From Siccibacter turicensis LMG 23730 (GTDB taxonomy: Bacteria > Pseudomonadota > Gammaproteobacteria > Enterobacterales > Enterobacteriaceae): a DNA stretch of 64,000 nucleotides. The position numbers and the translations under genes were made by a program. Shown piece after piece: positions 50,608 through 61,893 of the stretch; the first letter of the stretch is position 1; the number at the start of each line of letters is the position of its first letter. The stretch lies in assembly GCF_000463155.2 (NCBI RefSeq), contig NZ_AWFZ01000061.1, forward strand, positions 297,294 through 361,293, given 5' to 3'. The notes beneath the pieces were generated by a model that did no database searches, was not told the DNA's origin, and saw only the letters and a program-made list of their open reading frames with translations.

Positions 50608-51607
50608 GCCCATCGTTTTTAGTGGCGCGCAGCCGTCAGGTGAATTGACCATTGGCAACTACATGGGTGCGCTGCGTCAGTGGGTGAACATGCAGGATGA
50701 GTACCACTGCATTTACTGCATCGTCGATCAGCATGCCATCACCGTGCGTCAGAACCCTGAACAGCTGCGCAAAGCCACGCTTGATACCCTGGCGCTCTAT
50801 CTGGCCTGCGGCATCGACCCGGAAAAAAGCACCATCTTCGTTCAGTCCCATGTGCCGGAGCATGCGCAGCTGGGCTGGGCGCTGAACTGCTACACTTATT
50901 TCGGTGAGCTGAGCCGTATGACCCAGTTCAAAGACAAATCGGCGCGTTACGAAGAGAACATCAACGCCGGTCTGTTCGATTACCCGGTCCTGATGGCAGC
51001 CGATATTCTGCTGTATCAGACCAACCAGGTACCGGTGGGTGAAGATCAGAAGCAGCATCTGGAGCTCAGCCGCGATGTGGCGAGCCGCTTTAACGCCATC
51101 TACGGCGAGATCTTCAAGGTTCCGGAGCCGTTTATTCCTAAGTCCGGCGCGCGCGTGATGTCGCTGCTCGATCCGACGAAGAAAATGTCCAAGTCTGACG
51201 ACAACCGCAACAACGTGATTGGCCTGCTGGAAGATCCGAAGTCGGTGGTGAAAAAGATCAAACGCGCCATGACCGATTCCGACGAGCCGCCGGTGGTACG
51301 CTACGATGTGGCGAACAAGCCGGGCGTGGCTAACCTGCTGGACATCCTCTCCGCCGTTACCGGAAAAAGCATCCCGGAACTTGAGCAGCATTTTGAAGGC
51401 AAAATGTATGGTCATCTGAAAGGGGAAGTGGCTGAAGCGGTATCCGGTATGCTTACCGAACTGCAGGAGCGCTATCACCGCTTCCGCAACGACGAAGCGT
51501 TCCTCAACCAGGTAATGAAGGACGGAGCAGAGAAGGCCAGCGCCCGCGCGTCAGAAACGCTGAAGAAGGTTTACGACGCCATTGGGTTTGTCAGCAAGCC
51601 GCTGTAA
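50600..51607 (+). CDS. trpS: Tryptophanyl-tRNA synthetase
   Basis: TrpS charges tRNA(Trp). It is a class I synthetase of 335 residues. The HIGH-like motif is in PSGELTIGN, and the KMSKS loop is present ([13 protein letters not shown]). The ATG at 50600 gives [11 protein letters not shown] and lies in the end of gph with the overlap ATGAGTAA. A preceding ATG at 50579 adds seven unconserved residues. It is followed by a strong bidirectional terminator. Confidence 0.97.
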   Translation: MSKPIVFSGAQPSGELTIGNYMGALRQWVNMQDEYHCIYCIVDQHAITVRQNPEQLRKATLDTLALYLACGIDPEKSTIFVQSHVPEHAQLGWALNCYTYFGELSRMTQFKDKSARYEENINAGLFDYPVLMAADILLYQTNQVPVGEDQKQHLELSRDVASRFNAIYGEIFKVPEPFIPKSGARVMSLLDPTKKMSKSDDNRNNVIGLLEDPKSVVKKIKRAMTDSDEPPVVRYDVANKPGVANLLDILSAVTGKSIPELEQHFEGKMYGHLKGEVAEAVSGMLTELQERYHRFRNDEAFLNQVMKDGAEKASARASETLKKVYDAIGFVSKPL

Positions 51608-51614
51608 ACCGGCA

Positions 51615-51645
51615 TAAAAAAAGGCAGGGTAACCTGCCTTTTTTG
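51615..51645. terminator. Bidirectional terminator between trpS and cysG
   Basis: AAGGCAGG-GTAA-CCTGCCTT (51621-51628 with 51633-51640) is flanked by seven A before and T after. It works for trpS (plus) and for the nirBDC-cysG operon (minus). Confidence 0.88.
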
Positions 51646-51648
51646 TTA

Positions 51649-53022
51649 TTAGTGGCTTGAGAACCAGTTGAGCCTGTCGCGCAGCGCCACCACGCGCCCG
51701 ACGATAATCAGGCTCGGGCTTTCAACCTGCGCCGCCAGCTCTCCCAGCTGCGTCAGCACGCCGTCCACCACGCGCTGCTTCACTGCGGTACCGTTTTCCA
51801 CCAGCGCCACCGGCATATCGGCCGCCATGCCGTGCTCCAGCAGCTTCTCCTGGATGGTCGCCGCCTGATTCAGGCCCATGTAAAACACCAGCGTCTGCTT
51901 CTCTGCTGCCAGATTATGCCAGTCCATCGCGCCGCCGTTTTTCAGGTGGCCGGTAACCAGCCGCACGCTTTGCGCGTAGTCGCGGTGGGTTAATGGAATG
52001 CCCGCGTAGGCCGAACAGCCCGAGGCCGCGGTGATGCCCGGCACTACCGAGAACGGAATACCGGCATCGCACAGGGTTTCCAGCTCCTCACCCCCGCGTC
52101 CGAAAATAAACGGATCGCCGCCTTTGAGTCGCACTACGCGTTTCCCGCGCTGGGCTTCACGCAGCAGGATCTGGTTAATCTCTTCCTGCGGCACGCAGTG
52201 ATAGCCGGCACGCTTACCGACGAATACCCGGTCGGCGTCGCGACGCACCAGATTCATGATCTCATCAGATACCAGCCGGTCATATACCACGATATCCGCC
52301 TGCTGAATTTGCTGTAGCCCTTTTAGCGTCAGCAGACCCGGATCGCCCGGTCCGGCACCCACCAGCACCACTTCGCCGCGGTTCTCCAGCGGTTCGCTGA
52401 ACAGCGTCTCGGTAATCGACGTCACCGCTGCCGTATCCTGATTCGCCAGCGACTGCGCAAGACGATCGTTGACGAAGAACTTCTCCCAGAAGCGACGACG
52501 CTCGCTCATGCTGGAAAACGTCTGTTTAACCCGCGCCCGCAGCTGGCCGGCGTAACGCGCGATGTGGCCGAGGTGCTGAGGCAGCAGGGATTCCAGTTTT
52601 TCACGCAGTAAACGCGCCAGTACCGGCGACGTGCCGCCGGAGGAGATGGCCACCATCAGCGGCGAGCGGTCGATGATCGACGGCATGATGAAGCTGGCCT
52701 GCTTAGGCGCATCCACCACGTTACAGAAGATGCGGCGCGCGTCAGCGGCATCGTTCACGCGCTGGTTCACTTCGTCGTCATCGGTGGCGGCAATCACCAG
52801 CCAGCAGGTATCCAGCAGCGATTCGTCAAAGTCGCCCTCGGCGAGGGTGAGCGCCCCGGCGTCGGCCCAGGCGATAAACTGCGGGTCGAAGCGCAGCGCG
52901 TTGACGGTGAGTCGGGCACCTGCTTCCATCAGCAGCCGGGCTTTACGTTCCGCAACGTCGCCACCGCCGACCAGCAGGCAGTCACGATCGCGTAATTGGC
53001 AAAATATTGGCAGGTGGTCCAC
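51649..53022 (-). CDS. cysG: Siroheme synthase CysG
   Basis: CysG is trifunctional and makes siroheme from uroporphyrinogen III for nitrite and sulfite reductases. It has 457 residues, as in E. coli. The N-terminal dehydrogenase/ferrochelatase module has the NAD-binding [13 protein letters not shown] near residue 19 and the Ser128 region ([15 protein letters not shown]). The C-terminal methyltransferase module begins near residue 216 with [15 protein letters not shown]. It is last in the nirBDC-cysG cluster, 11 bases after nirC, matching the siroheme need of NirB. Confidence 0.97.
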   Translation of the reverse strand: MDHLPIFCQLRDRDCLLVGGGDVAERKARLLMEAGARLTVNALRFDPQFIAWADAGALTLAEGDFDESLLDTCWLVIAATDDDEVNQRVNDAADARRIFCNVVDAPKQASFIMPSIIDRSPLMVAISSGGTSPVLARLLREKLESLLPQHLGHIARYAGQLRARVKQTFSSMSERRRFWEKFFVNDRLAQSLANQDTAAVTSITETLFSEPLENRGEVVLVGAGPGDPGLLTLKGLQQIQQADIVVYDRLVSDEIMNLVRRDADRVFVGKRAGYHCVPQEEINQILLREAQRGKRVVRLKGGDPFIFGRGGEELETLCDAGIPFSVVPGITAASGCSAYAGIPLTHRDYAQSVRLVTGHLKNGGAMDWHNLAAEKQTLVFYMGLNQAATIQEKLLEHGMAADMPVALVENGTAVKQRVVDGVLTQLGELAAQVESPSLIIVGRVVALRDRLNWFSSH

Positions 53023-53033
53023 GACATTACCTC

Positions 53034-53843
53034 TTAGTTATGTGCTGTTGCGTTGGCTACCCCGACGCGGCTTGCGCCCGGGCGTTCCGCTTTTGGCGTA
53101 GCATACCAATAACCCAGCCCCATAAACACGGCACCAGAGAAAGTGTTGCCCAGCGTTACCCATAAAAGGTTATGGCCGATACCTGAAAGGGTGTAGGCCT
53201 CGCTGTGGTGACCGAACCAGGAGAGCGCAAACAGCGTCATGTTGGCAACGGAGTGCTCGTACCCGGAGGCGATAAATGCCAGCAGGCACCACCAGATAGC
53301 GATGAACTTCGCCGCGCCTTCGGTACGTACCGCCATCCAGATCGCCAGGCAGACCAGCCAGTTACACAGGACACCTTTGAAAAACAGCACGCTGGCCGGT
53401 GCGGCGGTTTTTGCCAGCGCTGCGGTGTGCAGCAGACTGGTATCCGCCGGCAGCAGGTTTCCGCCGCCCCAGCTGTAGAGCAGGGCAACGAACACCGAGC
53501 CAATCAGGTTGCCAAGCCAGGTTTGCGGCAGAATCGACCACATCTGCCCGTGGCTGATGGTGCCGGCTTTGACGCCGAAGGTCAGGAACATGGTGTGGCC
53601 GGTGAACAGTTCAGAGCCGGCAATGATGACCAGCGTCAGCGCGATGCCGAAGGTAGCGCCCATCACCAGTGGACGAATGGCAGGATCCAGTAAATTACCC
53701 AGGGTGAAAATCAGGATGATAGCCAGCCCGACGTAGGCGCCCGCCATGGCGGAGCTCACCCAGAAACCGAACGGGTTGTCTTTATTCAGTCGTGCGATGC
53801 GTGCCGCGTTGGCTGCACACTTGTTGATGGTGTCGGTAAACAT
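53034..53843 (-). CDS. nirC: Nitrite transporter NirC (formate/nitrite family)
   Basis: NirC moves nitrite across the inner membrane. The 269-residue protein has about six transmembrane helices typical of FNT channels (for example [16 protein letters not shown] and [16 protein letters not shown]). It is placed after nirD and before cysG. A terminator-like hairpin at 53898-53921 in front of it may lower expression relative to nirBD. Confidence 0.96.
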   Translation of the reverse strand: MFTDTINKCAANAARIARLNKDNPFGFWVSSAMAGAYVGLAIILIFTLGNLLDPAIRPLVMGATFGIALTLVIIAGSELFTGHTMFLTFGVKAGTISHGQMWSILPQTWLGNLIGSVFVALLYSWGGGNLLPADTSLLHTAALAKTAAPASVLFFKGVLCNWLVCLAIWMAVRTEGAAKFIAIWWCLLAFIASGYEHSVANMTLFALSWFGHHSEAYTLSGIGHNLLWVTLGNTFSGAVFMGLGYWYATPKAERPGASRVGVANATAHN

Positions 53844-53897
53844 AGTGATGTCCCAGAGTTAACAAGAATGCGGTGGCGCTCGTCGCGGAGCGCAGTC

Positions 53898-53921
53898 AAA
53901 AACGGGGGCGTTGCGCCCCCG
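53898..53921 (-). terminator. Intraoperonic hairpin between nirD and nirC
   Basis: On the minus strand CGGGGGCG-CAA-CGCCCCCG (plus-strand 53903-53910 with 53914-53921) is followed by TTTTT. It has the form of an intrinsic terminator just after nirD (stop at 53928). It lies inside the nirBDC-cysG operon. Confidence 0.7.
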
Positions 53922-53927
53922 TGTTAA

Positions 53928-54254
53928 TCAGCCTTTAAGCTGTACCATGCCGTCATGGACGCGCGCATCGAAGTGCGCGACGGAATGGCTCTCATCCTCC
54001 ATACAGCGCCCGTCGCGCAGACGGAAACGCTGTTTCTTCAGCGGGCTGGCAACCCACAGTTCGCCCTGATGTTCGGCAATCAGCCCGCGTGACAGCACGC
54101 TGGACTCGAAGAACGGGTCAATATTGCTGATGGCGTAGACCTGCTCCTCTTTACCGGGGCGGAAGATGGCAACCTGCTGGTCGCCCAGAAGGGCGCATAC
54201 GCCGGTTGCCGGGATGATATCGTCTATCCGACAAATCGTCTGCCACTGGCTCAT
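53928..54254 (-). CDS. nirD: Nitrite reductase (NADH) small subunit NirD
   Basis: NirD is the small Rieske-like subunit of the soluble NADH nitrite reductase. It has 108 residues, with the domain around WQTICRIDDIIPATGV. It lacks the canonical Cys/His [2Fe-2S] ligands, as enterobacterial NirD commonly does. It overlaps nirB by 4 bases. Confidence 0.96.
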   Translation of the reverse strand: MSQWQTICRIDDIIPATGVCALLGDQQVAIFRPGKEEQVYAISNIDPFFESSVLSRGLIAEHQGELWVASPLKKQRFRLRDGRCMEDESHSVAHFDARVHDGMVQLKG

Positions 54255-56794
54255 ACGGTTTCCTCCACGAGGGTTACAGGAATGCGCTCATACGGCGCTG
54301 CCGGGCGATGCTGCTGGCGTTCGTTGACCACCTGCACGTTCGGATCGCGGCGATCGCTGTTGATGAAGTGTCTGAAGCGAACCTGCGCCTGCGGGTCGTT
54401 GACGGTTTCCTTCCACTCGCAAATCACCGCGTCGCGCAGGCGGGACATTTCTGATTCCAGCTGCGCGTTGAGGCCCAGCTTGTCGTCGATGATGACACTT
54501 TTGAGATAGTCGATGCCGCCTTCGAGGTTCTCCAGCCAGACCGAGGTGCGCTGGAGCTTATCCGCGGTGCGGATGTAGAACATCATGAAGCGGTCAAGGT
54601 AGTGCAGCAGCGTGTCGCGATCGAGGTCGGCGGCCAGCAGGTCAGCGTGGCGCGGTTTCATCCCGCCGTTACCGCAGACGTAAAGGTTCCAGCCCTTCTC
54701 GGTGGCGATAATACCGACGTCTTTCCCCTGGGCTTCAGCGCACTCGCGGGTGCAGCCTGAGACGCCAAACTTCATTTTGTGCGGGGTACGAATACCCTTG
54801 TAGCGATTTTCCAGCTCTACCCCAAAGCCCACGCTGTCGCCCACGCCGTAGCGGCACCAGGTGCTGCCGACGCAGGTTTTGGCCATGCGCAGCGCTTTGG
54901 CATAGGCGTGACCGGTTTCGAAGCCGGCGTTAATCAGCTGACGCCAGATTTCCGGCAGGTCATCTTTCTGCGCGCCGAACAGGCCGATGCGCTGGGAGCC
55001 GGTGATCTTGGTGTAAAGGTTAAATTCGCGGGCGATACGGCCCACTTCCATCAGCCCTTCCGGGGTGATTTCGCCGCCGGCAGAGCGCGGAATAACCGAG
55101 TAGGTGCCGTCTTTCTGGATGTTCGCCAGGAAGTTATCGTTGGTATCCTGCAGCGGGGTGAGTTCCGGTTTCAGAACGTATTCGTTCCAGCAGGAGGCGA
55201 GCAGCGAGCCGACCGTCGGTTTACAGACTTCGCAGCCGTAGCCTTTACCGTATTTCGCCAGCAGCTCCTCAAAGGATTTGATGCCTTCCACGCGGATAAG
55301 GTGGAACAGCTCCTGGCGAGAAAACGCGAAGTGTTCACACAGGTTGTGGTTAACTTCGATCCCCTGTTTTGCCAGCTCGGCGTTCAGCACCTGGGTGACC
55401 AGAGGGATACAGCCGCCGCAGCCGGTACCGGCTTTGGTTTCTGCTTTCAGCGCGGCGACGGTGTGGCAGCCGCGGCCTATAGCGGCCACCAGGTCGCCTT
55501 TGGTCACGTCGAAGCAGGAGCAGATTTGCGCGCTGTCCGGCAGTTTATCCACGCCGATGGACGGCTTACCGCCGCTGGCGTGTGCCGGCAGGATGAGCGA
55601 GTCCGGGTTTTCTGGCAGCTCAATGGCGTTCAGCACCAGCTGCAGCAGGTTGCCATAGTCGCTGGTGTCACCCACCAGCACCGCGCCGAGCAGGGTCTTG
55701 TTGTCCGGGCTGACGATAAGGCGTTTATAAACCTCTTTGCTTTCGTCGAGGTAGACATAGCTGCGCGCGCCCGGCGTGCGGCCATGCGCATCGCCAATCC
55801 CGCCAACGTCCACGCCCAGCAGTTTCAGCTTGGCGCTGAGGTCGGCGCCGGCAAAGGCGTTTTCATGGCCTAACAGGTGGTCGACCGTCACCTGCGCCAT
55901 TTTGTAGCCCGGTGCGACCAGACCATACACGCGGTTGTTCCAGCTGGCGCATTCGCCGATGGCGTAGATATCCGGGTCGGAGGTCTGGCACACGTCGTTG
56001 ACAATAATGCCGCCGCGCTGGGCGATGGCCAGCCCGCACTGGTTGGCGAGCTTATCGCGCGGGCGGATCCCGGTAGAGAAGACGATAAAATCGACTTCCA
56101 GCTCGCTGCCGTCGGCAAAACGCATGGTTTTACGTGCTTCGGTGCCCTGCTGGACGATCTCCTGAGTGTTTTTGCTGGTATGGACGCCGACGCCCATGCT
56201 TTCGATTTTACGGCGCAGCTGCTCGCCGCCCATCTGATCGAGCTGTTCGGCCATCAGCATCGGGGCGAACTCGATAACGTGGGTTTCCACGCCGAGGTTT
56301 TTCAGTGCGCCCGCGGCTTCCAGGCCGAGCAGGCCGCCGCCGACCACCGCGCCGCGTTTGCTGCGACGCGCGCAGGCTTCAATAGCGTTCAGGTCTTCAA
56401 TGGTGCGATAGACGAAGCAGTCCGGGGTGTCGGAGCCTTTAATCGGTGGGATCCACGGGTAGGAACCGGTCGCCATGATCAGCTTGTCGTAATAGACGGT
56501 GCGTCCGGCGCTGGAGTGAATCACCTTTTCCTGACGGTTGATGGTGATAGCGCGTTCGCCCACCAGCACCTTAACGCCGCGTTTTTCGTACCAGCCTTCG
56601 CGAACCAGTGACAGTTCTTCGGCGGTATGGTGTGAGAAGTAAGAGGAGAGGTGGACGCGATCGTATGCGATGCGGGGCTCTTCACAAAAAACGGTAATAT
56701 CGAACTGGCCGGGTTCGGCTTTATCAAGAAGCTCTTCGATAAAGCGGTGTCCGACCATGCCGTTACCGATAATAGCGAGTCTGACGTTGCTCAT
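54251..56794 (-). CDS. nirB: Nitrite reductase (NADH) large subunit NirB
   Basis: NirB reduces nitrite to ammonium in the cytoplasm using NADH, FAD, a [2Fe-2S]/BFD-like domain and a siroheme-[4Fe-4S] centre. It has 847 residues. The FAD/NAD-binding domain starts IGNGMVGHRF, a BFD-like Cys cluster is at CSCFDV and GCGGCIP, and the sulfite/nitrite reductase domain has CTRECAEAQGKDV and the later Cys in YVCGNGG. The promoter has FNR and NarL/NarP-like sites. Confidence 0.97.
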   Translation of the reverse strand: MSNVRLAIIGNGMVGHRFIEELLDKAEPGQFDITVFCEEPRIAYDRVHLSSYFSHHTAEELSLVREGWYEKRGVKVLVGERAITINRQEKVIHSSAGRTVYYDKLIMATGSYPWIPPIKGSDTPDCFVYRTIEDLNAIEACARRSKRGAVVGGGLLGLEAAGALKNLGVETHVIEFAPMLMAEQLDQMGGEQLRRKIESMGVGVHTSKNTQEIVQQGTEARKTMRFADGSELEVDFIVFSTGIRPRDKLANQCGLAIAQRGGIIVNDVCQTSDPDIYAIGECASWNNRVYGLVAPGYKMAQVTVDHLLGHENAFAGADLSAKLKLLGVDVGGIGDAHGRTPGARSYVYLDESKEVYKRLIVSPDNKTLLGAVLVGDTSDYGNLLQLVLNAIELPENPDSLILPAHASGGKPSIGVDKLPDSAQICSCFDVTKGDLVAAIGRGCHTVAALKAETKAGTGCGGCIPLVTQVLNAELAKQGIEVNHNLCEHFAFSRQELFHLIRVEGIKSFEELLAKYGKGYGCEVCKPTVGSLLASCWNEYVLKPELTPLQDTNDNFLANIQKDGTYSVIPRSAGGEITPEGLMEVGRIAREFNLYTKITGSQRIGLFGAQKDDLPEIWRQLINAGFETGHAYAKALRMAKTCVGSTWCRYGVGDSVGFGVELENRYKGIRTPHKMKFGVSGCTRECAEAQGKDVGIIATEKGWNLYVCGNGGMKPRHADLLAADLDRDTLLHYLDRFMMFYIRTADKLQRTSVWLENLEGGIDYLKSVIIDDKLGLNAQLESEMSRLRDAVICEWKETVNDPQAQVRFRHFINSDRRDPNVQVVNERQQHRPAAPYERIPVTLVEETV

Positions 56795-56852
56795 TTTTGC
56801 CTCGATTTCTATTCTATTACCTCCTACCTTAACGATTCAGCACACCATCTTA

Positions 56853-56895
56853 TTGATATAGATCAAATACGCCTTTGCCTACTCCTTAAGTGGTA
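56853..56895 (-). promoter_or_regulatory. FNR and NarL/NarP sites of the nirB promoter
   Basis: TTGAT-ATAG-ATCAA (56853-56866) is a perfect FNR box. TACTCCT-TA-AGTGGTA (56880-56895) has the 7-2-7 arrangement of NarL/NarP sites. Their centres are 28 bases apart, as the E. coli nir sites at about -41.5 and -69.5 would predict. Confidence 0.85.
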
Positions 56896-57053
56896 TCCCT
56901 ATGAATTGTAATGTTTTTTGTAAGCACTGGAATTGTATGACTTTTCCAAAAGGGGCTATTTTTGGTGGTTATTTGAGCGCAGGTACTGATTAGGGGTTAC
57001 TCACTTAACAGGAGCGTAACAAGCGGGGCGGGGGAGAGGAAAAACAAAAAGAA

Positions 57054-57079
57054 ACGCCCCTTCCCGCAGGAAAGGGCGT
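57054..57079 (-). terminator. Terminator of tsgA
   Basis: On the minus strand the imperfect stem CGCCC-TTTCC-TGCG-GGAA-GGGGCG (plus-strand 57055-57078, one C-A mismatch) is followed by a U-rich run from the plus-strand AAAAACAAAAAGAA. It starts 8 bases after the tsgA stop. Confidence 0.6.
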
Positions 57080-57086
57080 CCGGCAA

Positions 57087-58271
57087 TCAATGTACCGCTG
57101 TTACGGTCGCGTGCTGACGATGACGCGACACGAAGCCCAACACGAGGCACATGATAAAGACCACGGCGTAGAGGCCGTTCGCCGTCATCAGCGCCGCTTT
57201 GGTGCCATGGCTGGCAACAATCGGGCCGGTGACGATGAACGTCAGCATGGTGCCGACCGTACCGCAGGTCAGGATGAAGTTAACCAGCTTCGGCGACGCC
57301 ACTCTGGTCTGCTGAGAGCCCAGCGTAATGATGGAGGTATAGATAGCGCTGGAGAAGAAGCCCAGGGTCAGGATAAACCACGCCATGTGCTCAGGGTTAC
57401 CGTTGATGAAGAAGTACATCAGCACGGTAGCCAGACCCGCCAGCACCGTCAGAATACGCTGCAGATCGAAGAAGCGCAGGATGAAGCTGAACGCCCACAT
57501 GCCGATCATGTACGACATCCAGAAGTTGCTCACCAGTTCGCCCGCATCGTTGAGGCTCAGGCCCAGGCCTTTCGCGTATTCCGGTACCCAGGAGATAAAG
57601 CCGAGCTGACCGAGGATGTAGCACAGAGCGGCAATCGCCAGGAACAGAACGCCGATGCCCCATTTTTCTTTTGCGACCGGCTGGCTGGTTTCCACTGCTT
57701 TTTTGCCCAGTACCGGGAAGTCGCACCCGAAGGTCAGGGCGAAGATAGCCACGTAGACGATACCGATGGAGGCGTAAACCCAGTACCACTCAACGGTACG
57801 CGCCAGCATCCACGCTGCCAGCATCGGGAAAATCATCCCTGCCATGCTGAAGAAGGAGTCGGTAAACAGCAGGCGCGCGCCGCGGCTACGGCCTTCATAG
57901 ATGTGGGTAATCAGGAACGTCCCGATGGACATGGTAATCCCGCTCACCAGGCCCAGTACAAACATCGACACTGAGAAGAGGGCGATGCTGTGGCCGAGCA
58001 TCAGGCCGGCAACCGCAAGCAGCATCAGCACAAAGCCGAAGCGCAGCTGGGTCTTCAACGGGATGATTTCCATCAGCCAGGCGTTGAGGAAGATAGAGAT
58101 CAGGATCCCGGCGTTCAGGAAGGTGAAGGTGTTACTCATGCTGGAAACCGGCAGATTAAAATACTCTGCAATATTTCCCATCACCATCCCGGTGACAATC
58201 ACCAGCGCACCAGTAAGGGCGTAGGAGAAATAGCTGATCCATGTAAGCTGTAAGCGGTTGCTGTTGGTCAT
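57087..58271 (-). CDS. tsgA: TsgA, major facilitator superfamily protein
   Basis: The 394-residue inner-membrane protein has 12 predicted transmembrane segments. The N-terminus [21 protein letters not shown] matches E. coli TsgA. The substrate is unknown; the gene was first noticed as tellurite- and selenite-associated in Salmonella. It is on the same strand as nirB and upstream of it, with a terminator between, and is divergent from ppiA. Confidence 0.93.
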   Translation of the reverse strand: MTNSNRLQLTWISYFSYALTGALVIVTGMVMGNIAEYFNLPVSSMSNTFTFLNAGILISIFLNAWLMEIIPLKTQLRFGFVLMLLAVAGLMLGHSIALFSVSMFVLGLVSGITMSIGTFLITHIYEGRSRGARLLFTDSFFSMAGMIFPMLAAWMLARTVEWYWVYASIGIVYVAIFALTFGCDFPVLGKKAVETSQPVAKEKWGIGVLFLAIAALCYILGQLGFISWVPEYAKGLGLSLNDAGELVSNFWMSYMIGMWAFSFILRFFDLQRILTVLAGLATVLMYFFINGNPEHMAWFILTLGFFSSAIYTSIITLGSQQTRVASPKLVNFILTCGTVGTMLTFIVTGPIVASHGTKAALMTANGLYAVVFIMCLVLGFVSRHRQHATVTAVH

Positions 58272-58459
58272 AGCGAGCCTGTGAATAGAAAAGGAAAGCG
58301 CGTTGACCGCGCGTGGGCGTGCAGATTTTATTCATTCGTGTGACGTAATTAAACAATTTGATAAGCGTTTTCTGAAATTAACCCGCCAATACATGACTTT
58401 CATCACACTTAACCGCCCGCCAGACCCTTAACAGCTCTGAAACAGCTGAAAACATCTTC

Positions 58460-58474
58460 GTAAAAATAAGTAAA
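58460..58474 (+). promoter_or_regulatory. CpxR box upstream of ppiA
   Basis: GTAAA-AATAA-GTAAA is a perfect CpxR consensus (GTAAA-N5-GTAAA), 75-90 bases before ppiA. E. coli ppiA is known to belong to the Cpx regulon. Confidence 0.8.
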
Positions 58475-58539
58475 AGGCTGGCGCAGGGGGTGGGTGCTCT
58501 TTAGAATCAAGCCACTTGTATCCCCCATTGCCTTTGTAA

Positions 58540-59121
<582 letters not shown>

Positions 59122-59141
59122 CTCCTTCCCCTGCGGGTGGC

Positions 59142-59162
59142 TGCCACCCGCATCGTCTCATC
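59142..59162 (+). terminator. Hairpin after ppiA
   Basis: TGCGGGTGG-CTG-CCACCCGCA is a perfect 9-bp stem 20 bases beyond ppiA, but it is followed only by TCGTCTC. It is a weak or factor-assisted terminator at best. Confidence 0.5.
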
Positions 59163-59228
59163 CAGACGGCGTATCCTGAAATTGCTGCTTATACTTGTGG
59201 CACATGAGATTACGTTGAGGGAGACGCG

Positions 59229-59399
59229 ATGACCAAAAAACTCACCGAGAAACAAAAGTCCCGCCTGTGGGAGCGGCAACGCAATCTCAATTTCCAGGCC
59301 AGCCGCCGTCTGGAAGGGGTAGATATTCCTCTGGTTGATCTGACTGAGGAAGAGGCGCTGGCGCGCATTGAGGCATTAAGGGGGGAGTATGAGCGATAA
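59229..59399 (+). CDS. yhfG: YhfG, putative antitoxin of Fic
   Basis: The 56-residue protein [20 protein letters not shown]... is nearly identical in pattern to E. coli YhfG. It contains the Fic-inhibition motif (S/T)xxxE(G/N) as SRRLEG at residues 25-30. In class I systems such an antitoxin places its Glu in the Fic ATP site and blocks AMPylation. Its stop overlaps the fic start by 11 bases, so the two are translationally coupled. The start is preceded by GAGGGAGACGCG. Confidence 0.92.
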   Translation: MTKKLTEKQKSRLWERQRNLNFQASRRLEGVDIPLVDLTEEEALARIEALRGEYER

Positions 59400-59991
59400 G
59401 TTTGGTGACGGGCGCGACCCTTATCTGTACGCCGGGCAGAAGGTCATGAAAAACCGCCTCGGCATTCATCAGGCGCAGCGCCTCGAACAGGCGGCCTATC
59501 AGTTCACCGCCCTGCGTGCTGCAACCATCGGCATTGGCCCGGTGGTGCGTGGCCTGCCGCATCTGTGTGCCATCCACCAGCAGCTGTATCAGGACGTCTT
59601 CGACTGGGCGGGCGAGCTGCGTGAAGTGGACATCTATGAGGGCGACACGCGGTTCTGCCACTTCGAGTACCTGGAAAAAGAGGGCAATGCCCTGATGCAG
59701 GCGCTGGAAGATGAAGACTATCTGGCCGGGCTGGAGCGTGACGCGTTTATCGAGCGGCTGGCGCATTACTACTGTGAGATTAACGTCCTGCACCCGTTCC
59801 GCATCGGCAACGGTCTGGCCCAGCGTATCTTCTTCGAACAGCTGGCGATCCACGCCGGGTATCTGCTCGACTGGCGCGATGTCGACGCGCAGGCGTGGCG
59901 CGATGCCAACCAGGAGGGAGCGATGGGCAATCTCGAGCCGCTGAAAACCATTTTCAGCAAAGTGGTGAGCGAAGCGCGGGAAAGTGAGTAA
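59389..59991 (+). CDS. fic: Fic-domain protein
   Basis: The 200-residue Fic-fold protein has the signature [12 protein letters not shown] at 135-146. Canonical AMPylators have HxFx(D/E)GNGRxxR; here the D/E is Ile and the Arg after GNG is Leu. E. coli Fic carries a similar degenerate version. Catalytic His135 and terminal Arg146 remain. Whether it AMPylates is therefore uncertain. It is the partner of YhfG and lies 32 bases upstream of pabA. Confidence 0.92.
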   Translation: MSDKFGDGRDPYLYAGQKVMKNRLGIHQAQRLEQAAYQFTALRAATIGIGPVVRGLPHLCAIHQQLYQDVFDWAGELREVDIYEGDTRFCHFEYLEKEGNALMQALEDEDYLAGLERDAFIERLAHYYCEINVLHPFRIGNGLAQRIFFEQLAIHAGYLLDWRDVDAQAWRDANQEGAMGNLEPLKTIFSKVVSEARESE

Positions 59992-60023
59992 ACTGACGCG
60001 GTTCGCGACGTTACGGAGCCGCT

Positions 60024-60587
60024 ATGATTCTGCTTATCGACAACTACGATTCTTTCACCTGGAACCTGTACCAGTACTTTTGTGAACTGGGCGCCCGGGT
60101 GACGGTAAAACGCAACGATGCCCTGAGCCTGGCGGATATCGATGCGCTGGCCCCGCAAAAAATCGTGATCTCACCTGGACCCTGTACCCCCGACGAGGCG
60201 GGTATCTCCCTGGCGGTTATCCGTCACTACGCGGGAAGGCTGCCGATCCTGGGCGTGTGCCTGGGGCATCAGGCCATTGGCCAGGCGTTTGGCGCGCGCG
60301 TCGTGCGCGCCGCAAAAGTGATGCATGGCAAAACCTCGCCCGTCACCCATAGCGGTGACGGCGTGTTTACCGGACTTAACAACCCGTTGACCGTCACCCG
60401 TTACCACTCCCTTATTATCGATCCTGATACGCTTCCCCCTGCTTTTAGCGTCACCGCCCTGAGCGACAGCGGGGAGATCATGGGTATCCGCCATCGGGAA
60501 TGGGATCTTGAAGGGGTGCAGTTCCATCCCGAAAGCATCCTTAGCGAGCAGGGGCATCAGCTGCTGGCGAACTTCCTGAATCGCTGA
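60024..60587 (+). CDS. pabA: Aminodeoxychorismate synthase component 2
   Basis: PabA is the glutamine amidotransferase that supplies ammonia to PabB for p-aminobenzoate (folate) synthesis. The 187 residues carry the class I triad Cys79 in GVCLGHQ and His168/Glu170 in GVQFHPES. It is 32 bases after fic, in the yhfG-fic-pabA-argD order shared with E. coli. Confidence 0.97.
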   Translation: MILLIDNYDSFTWNLYQYFCELGARVTVKRNDALSLADIDALAPQKIVISPGPCTPDEAGISLAVIRHYAGRLPILGVCLGHQAIGQAFGARVVRAAKVMHGKTSPVTHSGDGVFTGLNNPLTVTRYHSLIIDPDTLPPAFSVTALSDSGEIMGIRHREWDLEGVQFHPESILSEQGHQLLANFLNR

Positions 60588-60630
60588 TCTTTTCATTGCC
60601 ATTCAATGATTTTTTATGCATATTTTGTGA

Positions 60631-61893
<1,263 letters not shown>

